Source: Roseibium sp. Sym1
Lineage (GTDB): Bacteria > Pseudomonadota > Alphaproteobacteria > Rhizobiales > Stappiaceae
DNA length: 64,000 nt
Direction of reading: 5' to 3'
Assembly: GCF_027359675.1 (NCBI RefSeq)
Contig: NZ_CP114786.1
Location: 930,001 to 994,000, forward strand
The notes under the pieces are model-generated. The model saw only the letters and a program-made list of their open reading frames with translations. It was not told the origin of the DNA and did not search any database. This document shows, piece by piece, positions 28,516-36,902 of the stretch (position 1 is its first letter; each line of letters opens with the position of its first letter). Position numbers and translations under genes: made by a program.

Positions 28516-29181
28516 TCACTTGACGACCTGGGTCGTCCAGGTCCCGTCGGCGTTCAATGTCACATCGATAACCGAATACCCGCTCGAGAAATCACACAAA
28601 GCGGCGGCGACGCTGGAGCTGGCAAATTCCAGCACCGAGCCGGGAAGCGTGTTCCCCGTTGCCACATAGTATTTGTGCAAAGGCTGACACTCGGTGACGC
28701 TGTTCGGCATTGCGTGGACGAAGTTCGAGAGCGTGACGCCTCCGTTGACATTGACCGCGGTGCCGATGTTGTAGATCTTGGGCGGTGCGAAGGCGGGCAT
28801 CGTGATCCGGAAGGCGCCTCGCTGCACATCGAACCCGGCGGTTGGCAGAGACAGTCCGAGCGGCGTCACGCTCGCTTTCGTTGTGTCCAGGGAAGACCCC
28901 GAGCCGCCCGAAAGTTCGATCGGCCGGCTTGCCGAGGCGAATCCCGAGGCAGCCCCGATAACGGGTGAGCTGGTTGCTTCCTGGAGCCCGGCATAAAACT
29001 GCGCATCGATCTGGAAGGTCAGAATCGACCCGGTCTCTGCATAGCTTCCCAAGGCCTGACTGTAGAGGCTGTTGCTGTAAACCACAGGGCTTCCAGAGAA
29101 AACAGGCGGCTGTTGGAAGATCGTAAAATAATTTGTCCGAGCCTCGTTGTTTTTGACATTAATCGTGTAAACACTGCCCAT
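28516..29181 (-). CDS. Uncharacterised beta-rich protein
   Basis: 221 residues, no signal peptide, starting MGSVYTINVKNNEART. Strand-rich, with many Ser, Thr and Gly residues, a FTIFQQPPVFSG segment and two Cys near the C-terminus. The opening resembles small uncharacterised proteins that start with a Y-x-I-N-V-K-N motif; no function is known to me. It is a monocistronic gene between the ABC importer and the monooxygenase, pointing left. The 220-bp gap to the right (29182-29401) shows no feature beyond its GC-rich leader. Confidence 0.6.
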   Translation of the reverse strand: MGSVYTINVKNNEARTNYFTIFQQPPVFSGSPVVYSNSLYSQALGSYAETGSILTFQIDAQFYAGLQEATSSPVIGAASGFASASRPIELSGGSGSSLDTTKASVTPLGLSLPTAGFDVQRGAFRITMPAFAPPKIYNIGTAVNVNGGVTLSNFVHAMPNSVTECQPLHKYYVATGNTLPGSVLEFASSSVAAALCDFSSGYSVIDVTLNADGTWTTQVVK

Positions 29182-29401
29182 TATTGCACCTCCCCGGAAA
29201 ACCAGATCCTGGACGGACAGTGCTCGTCACGAGGGTCGCACCTCTCCAGCCCGGGGAAGCCTAATGTACACGCCTGGGAAATTCGACCTGTAATTGTCTG
29301 GTCGGAAAAATCTACTTTAGCGCGGCAGCGGGGACAGGTCGCTGCAGGCCCGGACCGGGCGGTGGTCGCCTCGGCTTCGCGGGCGCCGCCCCGATGCAGG
29401 T

Positions 29402-31336
29402 TCAGGTCTGAGGCAAAAGGATCGGCTCGAAGAAGTCCGCAAGTTCTCCATGGGCGTCAAGCGGCAGCACGTCGGCGACATACTGGTCCGGCCGCACGAT
29501 CACCAGGCAGCCGGCCTGGCGGTCGATGCAGCGCAGGTCGAAGATGTCGGGGCCGTTTTTGAGGTCCGGGCAGAACATCTTCTCGTAGTCGCGCAGACCG
29601 TAGCGGCCCTTGGCCGGCAAGAGGGCCGGATGCATGTCCTCAGGGGAGAGATCGCGAAAGCCCTGCTGGAAGACTGCGCGCAGATCGATGATCGAATCCG
29701 GGTCCTCTCCCGGCTTTGTGTGTCTGAGGACCGGTGACGCCGGCGCGGTTTGCAGAAAGTCGCACAGACCGTGGATTGCCGAGCTCTTGTCCGCCGGATC
29801 TCCGGCACCGGCAAAGGCATAGAGGCGCCAGCGGCCATCAGCACTGACTGTGTGGCCGAGCTGCAGCGGCTTGCCGTCGGCGAGGCGGACCACCGGTGCC
29901 GACTGGAACCGCATGCCGATGGGGAAACCCGTGGCAAGGTGCTGGTATGTTCCTGTTCCGGTCAGCAGCGACGGCTGGTAGCGCGTGGCGGTGCCCGCGG
30001 TGTAGCGGCCGTGCTGGACGAAATATTCCTGCACTTGTGCCGGCTCGACTCCGTCCGGATGCTCGGCGGATTTCACCGGGGCGCTGACCATGCGCGACCA
30101 GTCCCGGTCGAAATCGATCAGGTTCTGTGCAATCGCCTGGCGCTCGGCAGAATAGCTTGCCAGCAGCTGCGGCGCGCTGCGCCCGGTCAGGACATGGGCC
30201 AGCTTCCAGCCGAGATTGAACGTGTCCTGCATGGAGACATTCATGCCCTGCCCGGCCTTGGGACTGTGGGTGTGGCAGGCATCGCCCGCGATGAAGACCC
30301 GCGGCAGGCGCGTGCCGGTCTCCCCGTCCGAAACGTCGTCGAACTTGTCGCAAATCCGTTGGCCGATCTCATAGACCGACCACCAGGCAACTTCCTTCAC
30401 ATCGAGCGAGTGCGGATGGAGGATCCGCCTTGCGGCATCGATCAGATGGTCAACGGTGATGTTGCGGCTGGAAACCCGCTCGTCCGGGTTGAGCTTGTCC
30501 AGTTCCACGTAGATGCGCACGAGATAACCACCCTCGCGCGGGATGATCAGGATGCTGCCCTCGCCTGACGACTGCACCAGCGACTTGAACCGGATATCGG
30601 GAAAGTCGGTGACGGCGAGCACGTCCATCACACCCCAGGCCTGGTTGGCGCTGTCGCCCTTGAGCTCCCGGCCGAGAGACTTGCGCACCGTGCTGCGTGC
30701 GCCGTCGCAGCCGACGACATATCTTGCCCGGACGGTTTCCACTTCACCCTCATGACCGGCATCGGTGCGCTCGAGCCGGACCGTGACGGCGGTGTCGCCC
30801 ACGGGCGCGGCCGCGTCGATTTCCAGCCCTGCAAGACGGCGGGAATAGTTGGGTTCCAGCCGGTTGGGCGAATTGCGCATGATCTCCAGGTAGAAATCGT
30901 GCACCCGGGCCTGGTTCAGGATCACATGCGGGCATTCGGACAGCCCGTCCTCGACATCCTGGACCCGGCCGCTGCGGGCAATCACCTGCGGATTGTCCGG
31001 GTCCGGCTTCCAGAAGGTGACCTCGTTGACCTGGTAGGCTTCCTTTTCCAGCCTGTCCGCGAATCCGAAGGCATGGAACATTTCCATGGTGCGGCAGGCG
31101 ACCCCGTCCGCCTGGCCCAGTTCCAGCGGGCCGGGTTTCTGTTCGACGATCCGCGTGCGGATGTCCGGAAAGGCCGAGAGCTGCGCCGCAAGGGTCAGCC
31201 CGGCCGGGCCGCAACCGACGATCAGAACGTCCACCTCCTCCGGGAGCGTGTCCGTATCGGCACGCGCGGCCGGGTTCCGGGTTTCCTCGAAGATCACCGG
31301 ATCGCCGGTCTGAAAGCCGTTGAGGTGGAATTGCAT
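29402..31336 (-). CDS. mobA: FAD-dependent 3-hydroxybenzoate 4-monooxygenase (MobA type)
   Basis: 644 residues from the ATG at 31336, chosen for GAGGAG upstream and the characteristic MQFHLNGFQ start; the frame is open further up without support. FAD-binding motifs are DVLIVGCGPAGLTLAAQL near residue 33, VVGCDGARSTVR in the middle, and FIAGDACHTHSPKAGQGMN near 360. A C-terminal thioredoxin-like domain ends in RPDQYVADVLPL. It belongs to the phenol hydroxylase/MobA flavoprotein group that turns 3-hydroxybenzoate to protocatechuate using NADPH and oxygen. Substrate is by resemblance to MobA and by the divergent MarR gene; not proved. Confidence 0.85.
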   Translation of the reverse strand: MQFHLNGFQTGDPVIFEETRNPAARADTDTLPEEVDVLIVGCGPAGLTLAAQLSAFPDIRTRIVEQKPGPLELGQADGVACRTMEMFHAFGFADRLEKEAYQVNEVTFWKPDPDNPQVIARSGRVQDVEDGLSECPHVILNQARVHDFYLEIMRNSPNRLEPNYSRRLAGLEIDAAAPVGDTAVTVRLERTDAGHEGEVETVRARYVVGCDGARSTVRKSLGRELKGDSANQAWGVMDVLAVTDFPDIRFKSLVQSSGEGSILIIPREGGYLVRIYVELDKLNPDERVSSRNITVDHLIDAARRILHPHSLDVKEVAWWSVYEIGQRICDKFDDVSDGETGTRLPRVFIAGDACHTHSPKAGQGMNVSMQDTFNLGWKLAHVLTGRSAPQLLASYSAERQAIAQNLIDFDRDWSRMVSAPVKSAEHPDGVEPAQVQEYFVQHGRYTAGTATRYQPSLLTGTGTYQHLATGFPIGMRFQSAPVVRLADGKPLQLGHTVSADGRWRLYAFAGAGDPADKSSAIHGLCDFLQTAPASPVLRHTKPGEDPDSIIDLRAVFQQGFRDLSPEDMHPALLPAKGRYGLRDYEKMFCPDLKNGPDIFDLRCIDRQAGCLVIVRPDQYVADVLPLDAHGELADFFEPILLPQT

Positions 31337-31558
31337 CGCGCCGTCTCCTCGCCCGGTCCCACGGACCGCCCGCCTGCCGGGCAGGCGGTCCGTCAGCCGT
31401 TTCATGTGGTTGGTGGCCGTACGTCCGCCTCGGAACGACGACCCGTTTTCTTGATGGGGCCACGCGAAAAGGTGCCGGTCTTTGCCGCCGGTATCGGCTT
31501 CCCGCTTTCGGCTTTCCGCCTTCGATGCACGAACAGGCATCGACAGCGGATAATTATG

Positions 31559-31583
31559 CAGTATACTGATGATCAGTATGCTG
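31559..31583. promoter_or_regulatory. Operator in the mobA–MarR divergent region
   Basis: ATACTGA (31563-31569) and TCAGTAT (31573-31579) are perfect complements across 3 bp; with one mismatch the arms extend to CAG and CTG at 31559-31583. A related half-site, TCAGCAT, is at 31594. Typical size and symmetry for a MarR dimer. Confidence 0.7.
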
Positions 31584-31629
31584 TCAAATATAATCAGCAT
31601 ACTTCCTTTTTAATTGCCGGGAGCGCACA

Positions 31630-32100
31630 GTGACAGACCTCAAGGACATGCCGGGCCACTTGATCCGCCGGATGCAGCAGATTGCCGTCGCCGTGTTTCA
31701 TGCGGAAGTGGAAGAGACCGGCATCGATATCACGCCGGTGCAATATGCGGCTCTCGTGAGGGTCGCGGGGAATCCGGGCATCGACCAGGTGACCCTTGCG
31801 GGCCTGATCGCCTATGATCGAACCACCATTGCCGGCGTGGTCGACAGGCTGGTGCAGAAAGGCTTCCTGACACGAGAAGTCAGTGCGAAGGACCGCCGGG
31901 CCAAGGTCCTGCACCTGACGGGCGCGGGCGAACACGCCCTGAACGTGCTGACCCCGGCCGTGAAAAAAGCGCAGTCGGTAATGCTGCGTGGTCTTGACGA
32001 CACCGAGGCCGGCGAATTCATGCGACTGCTGCGAAAGGCCATGGAAGCCGTGAACGACCTCAGCAGGGCGCCGCTGCGCGGGCTGCCGCCGAAAGACTGA
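31630..32100 (+). CDS. MarR family regulator, probable MobR
   Basis: 156 residues from a GTG. The winged-helix core is VTLAGLIAYDRTTIAGVVDRLVQKGFLTREVSAKDRRAK, the classic MarR DNA-recognition helix plus wing DRR. It lies divergent from the 3-hydroxybenzoate monooxygenase gene with a palindrome between them. That is the arrangement of mobR–mobA, where MobR represses mobA until the aromatic substrate binds. The name follows from that arrangement. Confidence 0.85.
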   Translation: MTDLKDMPGHLIRRMQQIAVAVFHAEVEETGIDITPVQYAALVRVAGNPGIDQVTLAGLIAYDRTTIAGVVDRLVQKGFLTREVSAKDRRAKVLHLTGAGEHALNVLTPAVKKAQSVMLRGLDDTEAGEFMRLLRKAMEAVNDLSRAPLRGLPPKD

Positions 32101-32239
32101 GCGCCTCCACACGCTGGTCGGGGCCTTGCCCGCCGCCCTTTGACATTTGCGGCCACTTCTTTAGGCTGGACGGCACGACGAGCACCTGCATAGACGCGGC
32201 CTCAAAACTCACCCACAAGACAGAATTGCGATAGGCACC

Positions 32240-32668
32240 ATGACCGAAGCCAAAGCCGGCGACACGGTTCAACTTCATTACAAGGGCACGCTGGACGACG
32301 GCTCCGTCTTTGACAGTTCCGAAGGACGGGACCCGCTTGAATTCACAGTCGGCTCCGGACAGATCATTCCGGGTCTCGACAAGGCCATTCCGGGCATGAA
32401 GGTCGGCGACGAAAAGACCGTCCGGATCGAGGCGGACGAAGCCTACGGGGCCCACAACCCGGCAGCACGCCAGGCCGTGCCGCGGTCGAACATTCCGGAC
32501 AACGTACCGCTCGAAGTCGGCATGCAGCTCCAGGCCCAGACCGAAAACGGCCAGATGATGACCGTCGTTGTCGCCGAAATCGCCGAAAACGAAGTGGTCC
32601 TGGACGCCAATCACCCGCTGGCCGGCAAGGCCCTGACCTTCGCCATTCAGCTGACCGGGATCAGCTGA
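32240..32668 (+). CDS. FKBP-type peptidyl-prolyl isomerase (SlyD/FkpB-like)
   Basis: 142 residues, cytoplasmic. Opens with the FKBP strand AGDTVQLHYKGTLDDGSVFDSSEGRDPLEF and GSGQIIPGLDKAIPGMKVGDEKTV. An insert-in-flap stretch (AYGAHNPAARQAVPRS) follows as in SlyD-like enzymes, but the His-rich metal-binding tail of SlyD is absent. Catalyses proline cis-trans isomerisation and acts as a chaperone. Stands alone, closed by a terminator. Confidence 0.92.
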   Translation: MTEAKAGDTVQLHYKGTLDDGSVFDSSEGRDPLEFTVGSGQIIPGLDKAIPGMKVGDEKTVRIEADEAYGAHNPAARQAVPRSNIPDNVPLEVGMQLQAQTENGQMMTVVVAEIAENEVVLDANHPLAGKALTFAIQLTGIS

Positions 32669-32689
32669 TCCGGTTGGAGCGCAATGACA

Positions 32690-32722
32690 AAGGCCCCGCA
32701 TTCACCTGCGGGGCCTTTTTTC
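32690..32722 (+). terminator. Terminator after the FKBP gene
   Basis: 11-bp stem AAGGCCCCGCA/TGCGGGGCCTT with a 6-nt loop, followed by T residues. It also shields the convergent TRAP operon. Confidence 0.88.
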
Positions 32723-32765
32723 TTGCATGCACGGCAAGCAGGTTCAGCCCTGGCCGCGGCGGGCG

Positions 32766-33812
32766 TCAGTCCATGTAGATGCTGCCATTGGCCTTCTCGA
32801 CTTCCGCCTTGAAGCTTGCCAGCAGTTCGTTGGCCTTCGGGTCGAGATTTTCCGCGACATGGGTCTCGAAGGCCGGCTGGGCAGCGGCGGCCATTGCAGC
32901 GCGCTGGTCGGCGGAGAGCGCCGTCACTTCCATCTTGTCCATCAGCCCGGCAAGGCCGCGGTCGGACGCTTCAATGATGCGCGACAGGCCGCGGCTTGCC
33001 GAGACGCAGCTCTCGGCCGCGTAGCGCAGGGTCTTCTGCTGGTCTTCGGTGAGGCCTTCATAAAAGTCCCGGTTGACCATGAAAGTGTAGGGCGAGAACA
33101 GGTGGTTGGTCAGCGTCAGGTATTTCTGCACTTCCGAAAACTTGGCGAAGGAGATGATCGGCACCGGGTTCATCTGGCCGTCGATCACGCCGGTCTGCAG
33201 GCCGGAATAGACCTCGCCCCAGGAGAGCGGGTAGGCCTGGGCGCCGAGCGCCTGGACGATGGTCTGGTGAGACGGCAGTGTCATGGTACGGATGCGAATG
33301 CCGTCGAAATCCTCGACCGAAGCGATCGGCTGCTTGGAGTTGGTCACCGCGAAGAAGCCACCCGTGTCCGGAAAGCCGAGCACGACGACATCTTCGAGCG
33401 TCGCCTCGATGTCTGCAGCAAGCGCCTTGCCGAAGGCGCCGTCGAAGACTTCATAGGTCGCCGCGTTGTCTGCGAAGGCGAAGGGCAGGTTGAGAACGTC
33501 GATGCGCGGGTAATAGCTGGCCAACGCGCCGGTCGAGGTCAGCGTGGCCTGAAGCACGCCGTCGCGGACATGCTGGACGTGTTCGGCGGCGGAGCCGAGC
33601 TGGTTGGACCCGAACACTTCCACGTCGACGGCGCCATTGGTGTCGGCCTCGACGATGTTGGAGAACACGGCCGTACAGGCGTGAGCCGGATTCTCGAACG
33701 GATCGGTCTTGTTGTCGTGCCCGAACTTGAGCACCTTGCCGTCGGCAAGCGCGCTTCCGGCCATCAGCGATGCGACGAGGCCCGCGGCCAGTCCCTTGGC
33801 GATGGTTTTCAT
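32766..33812 (-). CDS. TRAP transporter substrate-binding protein (DctP family)
   Basis: 348 residues from the ATG at 33812 (GGAGAGAG upstream). Signal peptide MKTIAKGLAAGLVASLMAGSALA. Mature protein has the DctP features: GHDNKTDPFENPAH start, YYPRIDVLNLPFAF, a GIRIRTMTLPSH strand whose Arg usually holds the ligand carboxylate, and the WGEVYSGLQTGVIDGQMNP motif. Periplasmic. Substrate unknown; the arginine and family suggest an organic or sugar acid. Last gene of the leftward TRAP operon, downstream of the two membrane subunits. Confidence 0.92.
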   Translation of the reverse strand: MKTIAKGLAAGLVASLMAGSALADGKVLKFGHDNKTDPFENPAHACTAVFSNIVEADTNGAVDVEVFGSNQLGSAAEHVQHVRDGVLQATLTSTGALASYYPRIDVLNLPFAFADNAATYEVFDGAFGKALAADIEATLEDVVVLGFPDTGGFFAVTNSKQPIASVEDFDGIRIRTMTLPSHQTIVQALGAQAYPLSWGEVYSGLQTGVIDGQMNPVPIISFAKFSEVQKYLTLTNHLFSPYTFMVNRDFYEGLTEDQQKTLRYAAESCVSASRGLSRIIEASDRGLAGLMDKMEVTALSADQRAAMAAAAQPAFETHVAENLDPKANELLASFKAEVEKANGSIYMD

Positions 33813-33854
33813 GTCTCTCTCCACTTCCTCTGTCAGGTTTTTGGTTTTGAGGTG

Positions 33855-35138
33855 TTACGGGACGAACCCGAAGGCGCGCGGCAGAAACAGTGCCGCGCTT
33901 TCCCAGAAGGCAAACAGGAACAGAACGGCCACTTCCGCGGCCAGGAACGGCCCCAGCTTGATGGCGATCCGTTCCAGCTTTTCTCCGGTGACCGATGAAA
34001 GAACGAACAGGCAGGCGCCGACCGGCGGTGTCATCAGGGAGATGTTGAGGGCCAGCACGAAGATGATGCCCGCGTGAATAGGCTCCAGCCCGACCTGCGC
34101 GGTGAGCGGCACCAGCACCGGGGCAAGGATGATCAGGATGGCGGTGATATCCATGACCATGCCGACAATCAGCAGGAAGCCGATGATGATCGCGATCACC
34201 AGGTAGCGGTTGTCGGCCATCCCCAGGATGGTCTCGGCCAGCATCTGCGGGATGCGCTCGAAACTCATCCACCAGCCGAGAATGCCGGCAAAGGCGATGA
34301 TGACGAAGATCACGCCGGTGATCCGGGCCGTGCGCACCAGCATGCTGTAAAGCGCCTTCATGGTCAGCGTCCGGTAGACGAAGGCGCCGATGAAGAGCGC
34401 ATAGGCAACGGCAATCGAGGCCGCTTCGGTCGGCGTCACGACACCGCCCAGAATGCCGCCGAGGATGATCACCGGCATCAGGAGGGCGGTGAGCGAGGAC
34501 ACGAAAACCTGGCGGATTTCTCTCAGGTTCGCCCGGCGCTCTGCCTTGGGCAGGCTGTTGCGCGTGGCGCCGAGGGCAATCACCGCCATGCAGACGCCGC
34601 AGATGATCAGGCCCGGCAGGATGCCCGCCGCGAACAACCCGCCGATCGAGACCCCCATCAGCGAGCCGTAGACAACCATCAGCCCGGAGGGTGGAATGGT
34701 CGGGCCGATGATCGAGCCGGCGGCGGTCACCGCGCAGGCATAGTCGCGGCGATAGCCTTCCTTGACCATGGCGGGCACCAGGGTGCGCCCGAAGGCGGCG
34801 GCATCCGCGGTCGCCGAGCCGGTCAGGCCGGCGAAAAACACCGAGGCCAGCATGTTGGTATGCGCAAGACCGCCCCGGAAATGACCCACCAGCACCTGGG
34901 CGAGACGCACCAGGCGGTCGGTGATGCCGGTCTGGTTCATGATCTCGCCGGCCAGGATAAAGAACGGCATCGCCAGGAACGGGAAGATATTGAGCCCGTT
35001 GAAAATCCGGCTCGGACCGATCGCGAGGAACTGGCCGCCCCCCATGTCGATCAGACCGATCACCCCGGCCGCACCGATGGCAAAGCCGATGGGCATGCCC
35101 AGAAGAACAAAGCCGATGAAAACAGCTGCGACGATCAT
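33855..35138 (-). CDS. TRAP transporter large permease (DctM family)
   Basis: 427 residues, about 12 hydrophobic segments. Family hallmarks: MPIGFAIGAAGVIGLID at the N-terminus, PFFILAGEIMNQTGITDRLV, FFAGLTGSATADAAAFGRTLVPAM and TPPVGACLFV near the end. It is the sodium-coupled transport subunit. It overlaps the small subunit gene by 4 bp. Confidence 0.93.
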   Translation of the reverse strand: MIVAAVFIGFVLLGMPIGFAIGAAGVIGLIDMGGGQFLAIGPSRIFNGLNIFPFLAMPFFILAGEIMNQTGITDRLVRLAQVLVGHFRGGLAHTNMLASVFFAGLTGSATADAAAFGRTLVPAMVKEGYRRDYACAVTAAGSIIGPTIPPSGLMVVYGSLMGVSIGGLFAAGILPGLIICGVCMAVIALGATRNSLPKAERRANLREIRQVFVSSLTALLMPVIILGGILGGVVTPTEAASIAVAYALFIGAFVYRTLTMKALYSMLVRTARITGVIFVIIAFAGILGWWMSFERIPQMLAETILGMADNRYLVIAIIIGFLLIVGMVMDITAILIILAPVLVPLTAQVGLEPIHAGIIFVLALNISLMTPPVGACLFVLSSVTGEKLERIAIKLGPFLAAEVAVLFLFAFWESAALFLPRAFGFVP

Positions 35139-35644
35139 GCGGAGGCCTCCCCGAACGGAGGTGTGTCGAGATGTGTGCCCGCGTCGCGGATCATGGCGAG
35201 CACGGTCTGGATGCTGGCCAGTGCCGCTGCCACCGGGATGGCCGCGTAGAAAGGCTGCAGGCTGACGCCGAAGATCATCGCCTGGCGCCTGGCACCACTT
35301 TCGGCAAAGCCCAGGCCAAACCAGAAGACATAGAGAAACAGGGCCAGGATACAGAGATCGATCGCAATCAGGACCGGTCTGCGCAGCCCAAGCGGCACGC
35401 GCATGATCGCGGCGGTCAGCCCGATATGGTCGCGGCGGGCGATGCCCGAGGAGACCGCCAGCATCGCCGCCCAGATCATCAGATACCGCGCGATGATTTC
35501 CGGCCAGGGCAATTGCCAGTGAAAGAAATAGCGATCAACGACGCCCAGCCAGACATCTAGCACCAGCAAAGCCATCAGCACGGCCACAACGGCTTCAACG
35601 CCCCTGTTCAGTTTCATGCTGGAATTGGCGGCCCAGTCGCGCAT
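35135..35644 (-). CDS. TRAP transporter small permease (DctQ family)
   Basis: 169 residues from the ATG at 35644, preceded by GGTGGGGG; the frame is open to 35707 but that start would overlap the operator. Four membrane helices, with the conserved WPEIIARYLMIWAAMLAVSSGIARRDHIG. Partner of the large permease in the inner membrane. First gene of the operon, divergent from the RpiR regulator. Confidence 0.9.
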   Translation of the reverse strand: MRDWAANSSMKLNRGVEAVVAVLMALLVLDVWLGVVDRYFFHWQLPWPEIIARYLMIWAAMLAVSSGIARRDHIGLTAAIMRVPLGLRRPVLIAIDLCILALFLYVFWFGLGFAESGARRQAMIFGVSLQPFYAAIPVAAALASIQTVLAMIRDAGTHLDTPPFGEASA

Positions 35645-35660
35645 GTATCCCCCACCTGCA

Positions 35661-35792
35661 AAATGTATCTTAATTACATTTTCAGAGGAGAAATCGCTTT
35701 TCGTCAAGCCATTTTTGTTTTTAAGTTACATTTCAACCGTGGTTTGAGCTATTTTCAGACCTGCGTTGACGAAAATCTGTAATCAAATTACA
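35661..35792. promoter_or_regulatory. Two inverted repeats between TRAP operon and RpiR gene
   Basis: AAATGTA (35661-35667) pairs with TACATTT (35675-35681). TGTAAT (35778-35783) pairs with ATTACA (35787-35792). A half-site GTTACATTT lies at 35724-35732. All share the core TGTAA/TTACA. Candidate binding sites of the adjacent RpiR regulator, controlling both directions. Confidence 0.6.
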
Positions 35793-35816
35793 AATGCCGC
35801 AATCAGGGAGACCCGC

Positions 35817-36740
35817 GTGCAGGCGAAAATCAGAACGCCATCCGGCGACAGTTCGAGCGGCCAGGCCGCCATAGACCTCATCTCGGCTCTCCGCGACCAT
35901 GACGGCCGCTTCCCGGCCCGGGAACAGAAGGTGGCGGACTACGTCCAGGAACACCTGTCCGACATCTCCGACATGACCATCGCCCAACTGGCCAAGGCCG
36001 CCGGCGTCAGCACGCCGACCGTGGTCCGCTTCTGCCGCACGCTCGGCTGCGACGGGTTTCGCGAGTTCAAACTGCGCCTGGCACAGAATCTCGCCGTCAG
36101 CCTGCAATATATTTCCGCCCCGACGAACAGCGAACAGGTGGCAAGCGACACCGCCATCGACCGGGTTCTGGGCGCGCTTTACGCCACGGCCAACGTGATG
36201 CGCGGCCAGGTGGACCCCGGCGTTCTCGAACAGGCCGTTGCCGGGATTTCCGAGTGCAGGCAGCTGGTGGCGGCCGGCATCGGCGGCGGATCGTCGATGG
36301 TTGCGAACGAGGCGGCCAACCGGTTCTTCCGGCTCGGCATTCCCTCCGTCGCCCTGGAGGACAGCTACCTGCTGCAGATGCGGGCGGCGACGCTCGGCCC
36401 GGACGACGTGCTGCTGTGCGTCTCGGCGAGTGGCGAGGCGGAGGAACTTGTCAGCGCCGCCGAGATCGCCGGCGGCTATGGTGCGACGACCATCGCCATC
36501 GCTCCCAAGGGATCCAGGCTCGCGCAGATCTGCAGGACCGCGATCCTGGTCGACCTGCCCGAGGACCCGGACATCTACAAGCCGACGGCGTCGCGTTACG
36601 CCCATCTGATCATCGTCGACGCCATCGCCATGTCCGTCGCCCAGGCACGCACCGCCACAACCACCGAAAACCTGCGCCGCATCCGGGCCTCCCTCACCGC
36701 CTTTCACGGCCGGACAGGTCCGCAACCGCTCGGCGACTAG
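35817..36740 (+). CDS. RpiR family transcriptional regulator
   Basis: 307 residues from the GTG at 35817 with GGGAG 7 bp upstream; an upstream TTG at 35766 is less likely because it would put the inverted repeat inside the gene. N-terminal RpiR helix-turn-helix (DMTIAQLAKAAGVSTPTVVRFCRTLGCDGFREFK) and C-terminal SIS sugar-phosphate-binding domain (DDVLLCVSASGEAEELVSAAEIAGGYGAT). Divergent from the TRAP operon, it probably controls uptake in response to a phosphorylated sugar or sugar acid. The ligand is unknown. Confidence 0.88.
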   Translation: MQAKIRTPSGDSSSGQAAIDLISALRDHDGRFPAREQKVADYVQEHLSDISDMTIAQLAKAAGVSTPTVVRFCRTLGCDGFREFKLRLAQNLAVSLQYISAPTNSEQVASDTAIDRVLGALYATANVMRGQVDPGVLEQAVAGISECRQLVAAGIGGGSSMVANEAANRFFRLGIPSVALEDSYLLQMRAATLGPDDVLLCVSASGEAEELVSAAEIAGGYGATTIAIAPKGSRLAQICRTAILVDLPEDPDIYKPTASRYAHLIIVDAIAMSVAQARTATTTENLRRIRASLTAFHGRTGPQPLGD

Positions 36741-36902
36741 GGTACAGCCCAAAATTTGCGCTTTCTGTCACCGATCGGGCCCGGCTTGCCTGAAACTGCC
36801 GTATTCTGATGCGAAAGTTTCACATGCCGATTGCATTTCCGGCAATGGTCACCCTATGTAGGTTGTTGGTTTTCAATGCTCTTGTCCGGGGACACGTAAT
36901 TC

